Shown: positions 1 through 6,730 of the stretch, in pieces | Numbering within the stretch: the stretch's first letter is position 1 | Layout: each line of letters begins with the position of its first letter | Assembly: GCA_024689605.1 (NCBI GenBank) | Contig: JAILDD010000022.1 | Coordinates: 1-6,730 of the forward strand | Direction: 5' to 3' | Length of the DNA: 6,730 bases | Source: Lachnospiraceae bacterium | GTDB taxonomy: Bacteria; Bacillota_A; Clostridia; Lachnospirales; Lachnospiraceae | Made by a program: the position numbers and the translations under genes | Notes under the pieces: generated by a model | The model's database searches: none | What the model was told of the DNA's origin: nothing | What the model saw: only the letters and a program-made list of their open reading frames with translations

Positions 1-630
1 GCCAAAACGTCTTCCATGAAAAATGTCAGAATCTATGTATGATCTATAGAGAGTTTTGGAAATATGCCCTATTGGAAAATACATTCCCTGCCTGCGCTCA
101 AATCCTCCCGCAGCAAGAGCAAGCAGACCGAAAAGCCTGTCTGCATCACAGTCCGCATTAATATCACTCCTTATCTTTTCTAAAAGTGAAAATCTGAAAG
201 CAAATAGATTACCTATATAGAATGCGTCAAGGTAACTGTCCGGAGACCAATCCGGTTTATGATAAAAATCCGAATATATACGTTCCTCTCCGGAATCATC
301 AATGATCAGCTCATCTCCGTAAACCAGCGAAATATCCGCATTATCCTTAAAAAAACGGCAGATTTCCGCATTTGCATATCCGCATAATTCCCCATTTTTA
401 TCACTGTACATTACGATTATGTCACAGTTCTTTTTTTCAGCCAGTGATCTTATATCGGAATATGGGACAGTACACACGGAAAAACCTGACCAGCCACTGG
501 CACCTTTTTTTTTCGCCGCCTCTTCCTCAAGCCGGTCATTTCCGCCGCGGATATTCTTCAGATATCTGACACGTTCCTTATACTGCTTTGTCCTTTTTTG
601 AACAAGGATGTTTTTTATGAATTTCTTCAT
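1..630 (-). CDS. Family 2 glycosyltransferase (partial, C-terminal part beyond left edge)
   Basis: Reading the minus strand from the ATG at 630, the frame stays open for 210 codons to the window edge. Residues 101-107 (SLVYGDE), an acidic pair in the following DDSGEE, KPDWSP at 125-130, YIGNLFAFR at 138-146 and GHISKTLYR at 188-196 match, in order, the second half of GT2 transferases of the O-antigen/rhamnan type (VYSDED, FKPDWSPD, NYIxHLxVYR, HIPxxLYHWR). GDE probably stands for the metal-binding acidic motif. It would transfer a sugar from a nucleotide donor onto a cell-surface polysaccharide at the cytoplasmic face; donor and acceptor cannot be told. The usual amino-terminal strand (VSIIIPVYN type) is not seen; the first 45 residues are instead basic and lysine-rich. 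The start overlaps the stop of the upstream gene as ATGA, and no good Shine-Dalgarno precedes it, so expression probably depends on coupling. A run of nine A lies in codons 40-42. Confidence 0.8.
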   Translation of the reverse strand, partial: MKKFIKNILVQKRTKQYKERVRYLKNIRGGNDRLEEEAAKKKGASGWSGFSVCTVPYSDIRSLAEKKNCDIIVMYSDKNGELCGYANAEICRFFKDNADISLVYGDELIIDDSGEERIYSDFYHKPDWSPDSYLDAFYIGNLFAFRFSLLEKIRSDINADCDADRLFGLLALAAGGFERRQGMYFPIGHISKTLYRSYIDSDIFHGRRFG

Positions 631-2111
631 CTATGATAAAGTTTCTTGGTCTGATAATGGGGCTCACTGGTAAGGTTCACGCCAAGACGTCTGAAGGTAT
701 TGGTATCAACTGATGAAAGTATTACGCTGGTGTGTACCTCTGTGCCTCGAAGATTCTTGAGCTGCTCCATGGCCCTTGCCGCCTTTTCATCCGTAGCGGC
801 GCATACCGAAAGGGCAATAAGTATCTCGTCAGTATGGAGCCTGGGATTATGTCCGCCAAGATAATGAACCTTCAGATCCTGTATCGGCTCAATTACCTCA
901 GGTGATATAAGCTTCACCTCGTCATCAATTCCTGCCAGAGCCTTAAGCGCATTGAGAAGCAGTGCCGATGAAGCTCCCAGAAGTTCCGATGTCCTTCCCG
1001 TTACTATGGTTCCGTCAGGAAGTTCCATTGCTGCCGCCGGTCCTCCGGTCATTTCAGCCTTCACAAGGGCAGCGCCCACAACAGGTCTGTTCTCAACAGA
1101 TATACCGGACTGCTTCATCAGAAGCTCAATCTTTGTAACCTGGGAATCGTCTGCGCTTCCCTGTCTCTTCTGGCAGAGGGTATTATAATATCTTCTGATT
1201 ATCTCTGCATTTGCGGCTGCTTTTACAGCTTCATCATCAATAATGGCTTTGCCCGCCATATTTACGCCCATGTCAGTAGGTGACTTATATGGTGACTCAC
1301 CCATTATACGCTCGAACATTGCATTGAGCACCGGGAAGATCTCAACATCACGGTTATAGTTGACTGTAGTCTCCCCATATGCTTCCAGATGGAAGGGGTC
1401 TATCATGTTTACGTCGTTTAAGTCAGCCGTTGCCGCTTCATATGCAAGGTTTACCGGATGCTTAAGAGGAATGTTCCAGATAGGGAAAGTCTCATACTTC
1501 GCATAGCCGGCCTTTACACCGTGCTTATACTCATGATAAAGCTGAGAAAGACAGGTGGCCATTTTTCCCGAACCCGGTCCGGGTGCAGTGATAACTACAA
1601 GTGACCTGGTGGTCTCTATATATTCATTTTTTCCGTATCCCTCATCACTTACGATAAAAGGAATGTTTGCGGGATATCCCGGAATAGGATAGTGTCTGTA
1701 AACCTTAATGCCCAGCGCCTCAAGCTTTTTCTGATAAGCAACAGCTGCAGGCTGGCCAGCGAACTGTGTCAGCACCACGCTTCCCACATACAGACCGTAG
1801 TCCCTGAATGCATCAATAAGTCTCAGCACATCCATATCATACGTGATGCCTAAGTCTCCACGTACTTTATTTTTCTCTATATCACCGGAATTGATAACAA
1901 CAACGATTTCCGCATCATCCTTTATCTTGCTGAGCATGCGGATCTTTGAGTCAGGTTGAAACCCGGGCAGTACCCTGGATGCATGGAAATCATCAAAAAG
2001 CTTTCCGCCGAATTCCAGATAAAGCTTTCCGCCGAAAAACTTTATGCGCTCCTGTATCTTCTCAGACTGAAGCTGCAGGTATTTTTCGTTATCAAAACCG
2101 ATCTTTCCCAT
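627..2111 (-). CDS. DUF1846 / UPF0371 family protein
   Basis: A 494-residue protein recognised as a member of the UPF0371 (DUF1846) family, whose members are usually about 500 residues, so it looks full length. The start [15 protein letters not shown], a glycine-rich loop [11 protein letters not shown] at residues 176-186, and a late stretch [20 protein letters not shown] (341-360) followed by [20 protein letters not shown] are typical of the family. The glycine loop resembles a nucleotide-binding P-loop but does not fit the strict Walker A spacing, so nucleotide binding is only suggested. No signal peptide or membrane segment is seen, so it is probably cytoplasmic. The biochemical function is not established as far as I know. 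AAGAAGGGAG at 2123-2132 can serve as ribosome site, with an 11-base spacer that is rather long; the next in-frame Met is residue 60, which would remove conserved sequence. It lies 44 bases after the dehydratase-like gene and its stop overlaps the start of the glycosyltransferase, so it is probably in the same operon. Confidence 0.88.
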   Translation of the reverse strand: MGKIGFDNEKYLQLQSEKIQERIKFFGGKLYLEFGGKLFDDFHASRVLPGFQPDSKIRMLSKIKDDAEIVVVINSGDIEKNKVRGDLGITYDMDVLRLIDAFRDYGLYVGSVVLTQFAGQPAAVAYQKKLEALGIKVYRHYPIPGYPANIPFIVSDEGYGKNEYIETTRSLVVITAPGPGSGKMATCLSQLYHEYKHGVKAGYAKYETFPIWNIPLKHPVNLAYEAATADLNDVNMIDPFHLEAYGETTVNYNRDVEIFPVLNAMFERIMGESPYKSPTDMGVNMAGKAIIDDEAVKAAANAEIIRRYYNTLCQKRQGSADDSQVTKIELLMKQSGISVENRPVVGAALVKAEMTGGPAAAMELPDGTIVTGRTSELLGASSALLLNALKALAGIDDEVKLISPEVIEPIQDLKVHYLGGHNPRLHTDEILIALSVCAATDEKAARAMEQLKNLRGTEVHTSVILSSVDTNTFRRLGVNLTSEPHYQTKKLYHR

Positions 2112-2122
2112 TGCTTTGTAAA

Positions 2123-2132
2123 CTCCCTTCTT
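2123..2132 (-). promoter_or_regulatory. Ribosome binding site of the DUF1846 gene
   Basis: AAGAAGGGAG on the minus strand ends 11 bases before the ATG at 2111. The purine core GGGAG is good but the spacing is on the long side. The rest of the 44-base gap (2112-2155) is AT-rich and holds no hairpin that I can see. Confidence 0.6.
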
Positions 2133-2155
2133 AAAATAACCTATATTTTATAATC

Positions 2156-3430
2156 TCACGATTTTGCCAGATTCTCCCTTGCTACAGCAAGCATAAGTTT
2201 GATCCTGTTTTCCTGGTTTACCTTCGTGGCACCGGGATCATACTCTATATCCACCGCATTGACCCGGGGATCTACCTGACGCACCTTATTCAATACACCC
2301 TTAACCGCCACATGGCAGGGAAGACATCCGAAAGGCTGCACGCAGACTACATTCTCATAGCCGTGCTCTGCAAATTCCAGTACCTCTGCTGCCACATACC
2401 AGCCTTCGCCCATGCTGTTGGTCCTGTCTATAATTCCGTCAGCCCTCTTTACCAGATCCGCCACACGCTCCGGTGCGGTAAACTGCGGGAACTCTTCTAT
2501 TGCAGAGATCAGCAGATCCTCTATACCAAGGAACCACTTCATGGCAATCTCCATGATCACTCTCTTCCAGGGCTTTCCGCCAAATTTCTTCAGCTCTTCA
2601 AGGGCACCGTTTGTCTTGTATACGCCGAAGCCAAGCATGCTGGGCATGTAGACTTCACAGTCCTGCTCAGCCAGAAATTCTTCCAGATGGTTATTGCCGG
2701 GAATCGAGTATTTCAGGAACAGTTCCCCGACTACGGCAACCTTTACTTTCTTCTCATCTGTCTTCTTTATCTTCACAAAATCCTCACCCATCGCGTGAAG
2801 ATTCTTTCTCATTGCAGCTTTGGTAAAGCCTCTTCCATGCTCATACTCTCCGATAATGAAATTTATCCACTTATCGATAACCGCATCCGTCTCGCCCTTG
2901 TTCACTTCATAGGGCCTTACCTGATTTCCCAGTATCATGAGAAAATCACCATAGACCATTCCCGACACTGCCATAAGCAATGTGGAAGGCCTCATCAACA
3001 CTCCGCTGTGGTATTCCATGAACCAGATATTTGCTGAAAGGAATGGCACGTTGGGATAACCCGCTTTTTCAAACGCCTTCCTCATCAGGTTGATATAGTT
3101 GGTATCCCTGCATCCGCCGCCGGACTGGGTGATAAGCATGGCCACTTTATTCGGATCATACTTGCCGCTTTCCATGGCAGTTAGCATCTGGCCGGTGATC
3201 AGCAGACAGGGATAGCAGATATCATTGTGCACGTACTGCAGTCCTTTCTTGAGTACATCCGGTCCTTCATACCCCATCAGGTCTGTATTGTAGCCATCCC
3301 TTGCAAGGATGGGCTTTATCAGACGGAAATGAAGTGGTGCCATCTCCGGTATCAGGATGGTATATTTCTCCCGCTTCATCTTCAGGCTGTATTCAACTCT
3401 TTTTTTATAATGCTTCAGAACAGTCTTCAT
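2156..3430 (-). CDS. 2-hydroxyacyl-CoA dehydratase-like Fe-S protein (separate half of activase/dehydratase system)
   Basis: A 424-residue protein matching the COG3581-type relatives of 2-hydroxyglutaryl-CoA dehydratase subunits, which I recall often as the carboxy end of fused proteins of about 1,400 residues. Conserved cysteines stand in NDICYPC (72 and 75), SGGGCRDTNY (107) and QPFGCLPC (369 and 372). By analogy with HgdA/HgdB, C72, C107 and C369 are the likely ligands of a [4Fe-4S] cluster; the extra C75 and C372 could serve a larger or second cluster. Residues 229-265 (KVKVAVVGELFL onward) look like the second Rossmann-like lobe. It should accept electrons from the activase encoded just upstream; the substrate is unknown. 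It is soluble, with no signal or membrane segment. The start overlaps the upstream stop as ATGA and has the ribosome site GAGGAAGAGG; Met18 has none. The family proper begins near residue 22 (KYTILIPEM), leaving a basic 20-residue leader. It may not be a dehydratase: reductases of the double-cubane type are related. Confidence 0.85.
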   Translation of the reverse strand: MKTVLKHYKKRVEYSLKMKREKYTILIPEMAPLHFRLIKPILARDGYNTDLMGYEGPDVLKKGLQYVHNDICYPCLLITGQMLTAMESGKYDPNKVAMLITQSGGGCRDTNYINLMRKAFEKAGYPNVPFLSANIWFMEYHSGVLMRPSTLLMAVSGMVYGDFLMILGNQVRPYEVNKGETDAVIDKWINFIIGEYEHGRGFTKAAMRKNLHAMGEDFVKIKKTDEKKVKVAVVGELFLKYSIPGNNHLEEFLAEQDCEVYMPSMLGFGVYKTNGALEELKKFGGKPWKRVIMEIAMKWFLGIEDLLISAIEEFPQFTAPERVADLVKRADGIIDRTNSMGEGWYVAAEVLEFAEHGYENVVCVQPFGCLPCHVAVKGVLNKVRQVDPRVNAVDIEYDPGATKVNQENRIKLMLAVARENLAKS

Positions 3431-6378
3431 CTGTTTGCCTCTTCCTCAGCCTGCTTTATCGCTGCTATCAGGCTTCTCAGGCGGATCTTTACTGCACCCA
3501 GGTTCGTAACCTCGTCGATCTTTATCTGTGTATAGAGACAGCCTTCGCTCTCCAGTATGCTCCTGACCTCATCAGTTGTGATGGCATCCAGTCCGCAGCC
3601 GAAGGAAACAAGGTGGACCAGATACATGTCAGGCTGTCTTGAAACATACGCCGCAGCGGAGAAAAGCCTTGCATGGTATGTCCACTGGTTACGGAGGTTT
3701 AAGGTAAGCTTCTTCATATGATGGCTTATGGAATCTTCGCTTATAACGCCAAAGCCCAGCTGTGCTATCAGTTTATGTATGCCATGATTTATCTCGGGAT
3801 CAGTATGGTAAGGCCTGCCGGCAAGACATACGATCTTTTTGCCCTGCTGCCTGCACTCAGCGATTATCTCTGCTGCCCTTACTCTTGTGGCATTTTCATA
3901 TGCAGCATATGCGGCATAAGCAGCCTCGCACGCAGAATTAACCTCGCCCTTTGATACAGGTCCGAAATATTTATTCATCAGCTCCCACATGCTCTTCTTG
4001 AAATGGCCTTTGTTGTGGGGGCCTAAATATTCACAGATATATTTACTCTTGCCGAAATCACGGATGTTTGCTCCTATGACCTCGGGATAACCTGCGATCA
4101 CCGCACAGTTGTAATGATTTTCTCCGTGATGTTCGTTGAAATTGAAAGTAAGGCAGGGGAAGAATATCGCATCCACCTCATCCTCTATCAGTTTAATGAT
4201 ATGCCCATGCACCATCTTTGCAGGGAAACATACCGTATCGGAAGGGATCGTTCCCTGTCCCTTTATATACATCTTTCTGTTTGAAAAACCTGAGATCTTC
4301 ACGCCGTAACCGAGCTTGGTGAAAAGCGCATGCCAGAAAGGAAGCATCTCATACATATTGAGAGCCATGGGCAGGCCAATGATCTGCTTAGGTTCTGCCG
4401 GCTGTGTTTCCAGGAGTTTTTCAAAATATTTTAGTTTATATTCGTAAAGATTGTGTGAATCATCGGAAGACTTCTGCGTCACTGGCTTCTCGCACTTGTT
4501 GCCTCCGATAAACCTGCGTCCTCCGGGGAAAGTATTTACCGTAAGGTTGCAGTGGTTATTGCAGCCGCTGCAGTTAATGCTTTTGGTCTCGTAGGTAAAC
4601 TCATCCAGCTCCTGCTTTGAAATGAGTCCCTTTGAATCCTTATCTGCTTTTCCGTTCCTGACTGCAGATGCATGCGCACGCTCCGCATAAAGAGCCGCAC
4701 CGTAGGCACCCATCATGCCGGCGATATCCGGACGGATCACATTTACGCCCAGCTCTTTTTCAAATGCACGAAGGACTGCATCGTTAAGGAAGGTTCCGCC
4801 CTGGACCACTATCCTCTCACCCAGCTCCTTCGCAGTATTAACACGGATAACTTTATACAATGCATTCTTTACAACAGAAATTGAAAGACCTGCGGAAATA
4901 TCTTCAACAGACACGCCCTCTTTCTGTGCCTGCTTAACTGAAGAGTTCATGAACACGGTACATCTGGAACCAAGGTCTACAGGCTTCTGACCGAAAAGTC
5001 CAATCTTGGCAAACTCAGCGATCTCATATCCCAAGGATCCTGCAAAGGTCTGAAGGAAGGAACCGCAGCCTGAAGAACATGCTTCGTTAAGAAAGATATT
5101 ATCGATAGCACCGTTACGTATCTTGAAGCACTTCATATCCTGTCCGCCGATATCTATGATAAACTCCACATCCGGCAGGAAGAATTTGGCAGCCGTGAAG
5201 TGTGCCACGGTCTCAACAATTCCTAAGTCAATGCCGAGAGCTGACTTCATCATTTCCTCACCGTAGCCGGTAACCGCCGCACTGGTGACTTTCAGATCGG
5301 GATATTTTTCATACATTTCCTTGAGCAGCTCCACCACCACATCAATGGGACGGCCCTGGTTGGAAGTGTAGCGTGAATACAGAATGCTTCCGTCTTTATC
5401 GATAAGAACCAGCTTTAAAGTAGTTGAGCCGGAATCTATTCCCAGGAACACCTCTTCGGATGTATCAAAGCTTTCCCTGTGCTGCACCGTATCCTTTGCG
5501 TGACGCTCGGAAAACTCTTTGTACTCATTCTCATCCTTAAACAGAGGCTCAAGTGCATTGGCCGCAGAGAACTCCCTCTTTTCACCAATCTTTTTAAGAG
5601 CCTCGTTCAGATCTATAGGCTCGTTTGCATAATATGCGGCACCAAGTGCCACGAAAAGAAGCGAGTCATCGGGAAGGGTTCCCTTCAGATGAAGAGCCTC
5701 GTCAAAGCTGTCACGAAGATATGACATGAATGTAAGAGGTCCGCCAAGGTATACCACATTGCCCTCAATGGGATGTCCCTGGGCAAGACCTGTAATGGTC
5801 TGATTGACTATAGCCTTGTAGATGCTTGCGGAAATATCCTCTTTCCTTGCACCCTGGTTCAGAAGGGGCTGGATATCAGTCTTTGCGAAAACACCGCAAC
5901 GGGACGCAATGGAATAAACCTTGTCGGAATTCATGGCAAGTTCATTCATTTCGTCACCGGTGATGTTCATTAAGGATGCCATCTGGTCTGCGAATGCACC
6001 CGTACCTCCGGCACAGGTTCCGTTCATGCGGACTTCCAGATTGCCTTTTAAGAAAAGGATCTTCGCGTCTTCGCCGCCAAGCTCTATTACCACATCGGTA
6101 TCGGGAATGCGGTTGGATACCGCAACCTTTGTGGCATAAACTTCCTGCACGAAAGGGATCCCCGCATTTTCCGCGAGTCCCATTCCTGCCGAGCCGGATA
6201 TAGCCAGCTGTACAGGCTCCGTGATATTAAACTTTTTGATAACCTCTTCCACAACCTCTTTGGTCTTTTCGATTATCATTGCGAAATGACGCTCGTAACT
6301 GTTGTGGACTATCTTATTCTCATCATCAAGTACCACACACTTTATCGTGGTGGAACCTACATCTATACCAATTCTCAT
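3427..6378 (-). CDS. Two-domain CoA-dehydratase activase fused to a dehydratase-like half (BcrAD_BadFG x2 + DUF2229)
   Basis: A 983-residue cytoplasmic protein of four parts. Domain 1 (about 1-255) and domain 2 (about 309-565) are both BadF/BadG/BcrA/BcrD-type ATPases, each with phosphate motifs GIDVGSTT and IELGGEDAK (domain 1) or GIDSGSTT and IDIGGQDMK (domain 2), and an adenosine motif (YLGGP; VVQGGTFLND). Cluster cysteines are C122 (TCAGGTG) and C161 (SRCGVF) in domain 1, C434 (EACSSGCG) and C473 (SRCTVF) in domain 2; both pairs are 39 apart, as in HgdC. Next is a four-cysteine module at 603, 606, 610 and 629, then a DUF2229/dehydratase-like part (666-975) with SDTVCFPAK (C717), FFPC (C742), AGRPYHTD and SFGCGLDAITTDE (C928). 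Known HgdC couples ATP hydrolysis to injecting an electron into the dehydratase; the same role is inferred here, with the downstream 424-residue protein as partner. The N-terminus is canonical and a ribosome site precedes it. Related proteins are often about 1,400 residues with the downstream protein fused on. Confidence 0.9.
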   Translation of the reverse strand: MRIGIDVGSTTIKCVVLDDENKIVHNSYERHFAMIIEKTKEVVEEVIKKFNITEPVQLAISGSAGMGLAENAGIPFVQEVYATKVAVSNRIPDTDVVIELGGEDAKILFLKGNLEVRMNGTCAGGTGAFADQMASLMNITGDEMNELAMNSDKVYSIASRCGVFAKTDIQPLLNQGARKEDISASIYKAIVNQTITGLAQGHPIEGNVVYLGGPLTFMSYLRDSFDEALHLKGTLPDDSLLFVALGAAYYANEPIDLNEALKKIGEKREFSAANALEPLFKDENEYKEFSERHAKDTVQHRESFDTSEEVFLGIDSGSTTLKLVLIDKDGSILYSRYTSNQGRPIDVVVELLKEMYEKYPDLKVTSAAVTGYGEEMMKSALGIDLGIVETVAHFTAAKFFLPDVEFIIDIGGQDMKCFKIRNGAIDNIFLNEACSSGCGSFLQTFAGSLGYEIAEFAKIGLFGQKPVDLGSRCTVFMNSSVKQAQKEGVSVEDISAGLSISVVKNALYKVIRVNTAKELGERIVVQGGTFLNDAVLRAFEKELGVNVIRPDIAGMMGAYGAALYAERAHASAVRNGKADKDSKGLISKQELDEFTYETKSINCSGCNNHCNLTVNTFPGGRRFIGGNKCEKPVTQKSSDDSHNLYEYKLKYFEKLLETQPAEPKQIIGLPMALNMYEMLPFWHALFTKLGYGVKISGFSNRKMYIKGQGTIPSDTVCFPAKMVHGHIIKLIEDEVDAIFFPCLTFNFNEHHGENHYNCAVIAGYPEVIGANIRDFGKSKYICEYLGPHNKGHFKKSMWELMNKYFGPVSKGEVNSACEAAYAAYAAYENATRVRAAEIIAECRQQGKKIVCLAGRPYHTDPEINHGIHKLIAQLGFGVISEDSISHHMKKLTLNLRNQWTYHARLFSAAAYVSRQPDMYLVHLVSFGCGLDAITTDEVRSILESEGCLYTQIKIDEVTNLGAVKIRLRSLIAAIKQAEEEANR
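3438..3447 (-). promoter_or_regulatory. Ribosome binding site of the 424-residue dehydratase-like gene
   Basis: GAGGAAGAGG on the minus strand lies inside the last codons of the activase gene, seven bases before the ATG at 3430. Its strength decides this start over the internal Met18 codon and argues that the two-protein arrangement is real and not a sequencing frameshift of one long gene. Confidence 0.75.
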
Positions 6379-6383
6379 TTCTT

Positions 6384-6394
6384 CCTCTTCCCTT
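6384..6394 (-). promoter_or_regulatory. Ribosome binding site of the activase gene
   Basis: AAGGGAAGAGG on the minus strand ends five bases before the ATG at 6378. The 48-base gap to the upstream gene (6379-6426) is otherwise without a clear promoter or terminator, which favours read-through from upstream. Confidence 0.7.
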
Positions 6395-6426
6395 ACCGAT
6401 ACAAAACCTTCGGCAGGTCCGTTTCC

Positions 6427-6730
6427 TTACAGCCTCTTGATAAACTTAAGGTAGCTGAGCCCTATCTTGCTCCAGCGGAAGCCCAGTTTCTCAAGCTCGG
6501 CAGTCGTATACTCATTACTTATAGGAATGTTCTTGGATGATGATGCTATTGCATTATAGAATGAAAGCACCATAACTCCCTTGTCGGCGATCTGTTCCTT
6601 AAGGCTCATTTCAAATACTTCCCTGGGAACACGCTTGGCATGAAGCATAAACTTCTTGCAGAGCGCATCCAGATTATATACATTCGGGTTATAAAGGTTG
6701 TAAATATTATTTACATGGTGGTTCATCGCA
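6427..6730 (-). CDS. C-terminal part of an unrecognised protein (5' end beyond right edge)
   Basis: The frame is open from the right edge to a TAA at 6427-6429, giving about 100 residues ending SYLKFIKRL. A Met codon lies at 6724-6726, but only four bases precede it in the window and the frame stays open across them, so it may be internal. The sequence begins with an Asn/Tyr-rich stretch (NNIYNLYNPNVYNLDALCKK) and continues as an apparently soluble, mixed alpha/beta-like segment with a basic tail. I see no signal peptide, membrane segment or diagnostic motif and do not recognise the family. It lies 48 bases upstream of the activase gene on the same strand and is probably in the same transcript, but its role cannot be read from the visible part. 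Confidence 0.6.
   Translation of the reverse strand, partial: AMNHHVNNIYNLYNPNVYNLDALCKKFMLHAKRVPREVFEMSLKEQIADKGVMVLSFYNAIASSSKNIPISNEYTTAELEKLGFRWSKIGLSYLKFIKRL

Noticed and set aside
372..601. Two overlapping plus-strand frames near the left edge
   Set aside because: They are antisense to the open minus-strand glycosyltransferase frame, which carries recognisable motifs; they have no supporting motif of their own.
2112..2160. AT-rich TATAAAATATAGG stretch as a promoter for DUF1846
   Set aside because: A -10-like element is possible but no acceptable -35 box lies at the right distance, and the short gap suits an operon.
2312..3037. Open frame of 241 codons on the plus strand
   Set aside because: It lies wholly inside the well-supported 424-residue gene on the other strand, has no family-like motifs, and its His/Cys/Leu-rich composition is typical of an antisense shadow.
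3898..3926. Short repeat giving AAYAAYAAY in the activase protein
   Set aside because: It is a small alanine/tyrosine-rich helix-like linker with few repeat units; nothing indicates a functional repeat or array.
6379..6426. Possible terminator between the partial gene and the activase gene
   Set aside because: The 48-base gap shows no stable GC hairpin followed by a T-run on the coding strand.

Overview
The window is a compact run of five genes, all read on the minus strand, so the order of transcription is from right to left. Moderate base composition, good AGGAGG-like ribosome sites, and the gene families present (two-domain CoA-dehydratase activase, UPF0371/DUF1846) suggest an anaerobic Firmicute of the Clostridia, plausibly Lachnospiraceae. 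That placement is an inference from gene content, not a marker-gene result.

From the right edge, the layout is: (1) the 3' end of an unrecognised gene (6427-6730); (2) after a 48-base gap, a 983-residue protein with two complete 2-hydroxyacyl-CoA dehydratase activase (ASKHA ATPase) domains, a four-cysteine module and a dehydratase-like half (3427-6378); (3) overlapping it by four bases, a 424-residue dehydratase-like Fe-S protein (2156-3430); (4) after a 44-base gap, a 494-residue DUF1846/UPF0371 protein (627-2111); (5) overlapping that by four bases, the first 210 codons of a family 2 glycosyltransferase that runs off the left edge (1-630). Gene 5 has no stop inside the window, so it is easily missed by ORF callers. 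It explains nearly all of the left 600 bases.

Genes 2 and 3 together hold all parts of an activator/dehydratase machine. Two ATPase domains can share a [4Fe-4S] cluster, and two cysteine-bearing dehydratase-like halves sit downstream, one fused to the activase and one separate. By analogy with HgdC and HgdAB, ATP hydrolysis would drive an electron to very low potential and pass it to the Fe-S clusters of the dehydratase-like pair. No CoA-transferase, acyl-CoA dehydrogenase, ETF or canonical HgdA/HgdB gene is visible nearby, so the substrate is unknown. This pair is the most interesting content of the window.

No RNA gene, mobile element, CRISPR array, convincing promoter or terminator was seen. 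The two gaps are short and there is no non-coding stretch over 300 bases. The close spacing and overlaps suggest one operon, with translational coupling at both overlaps.
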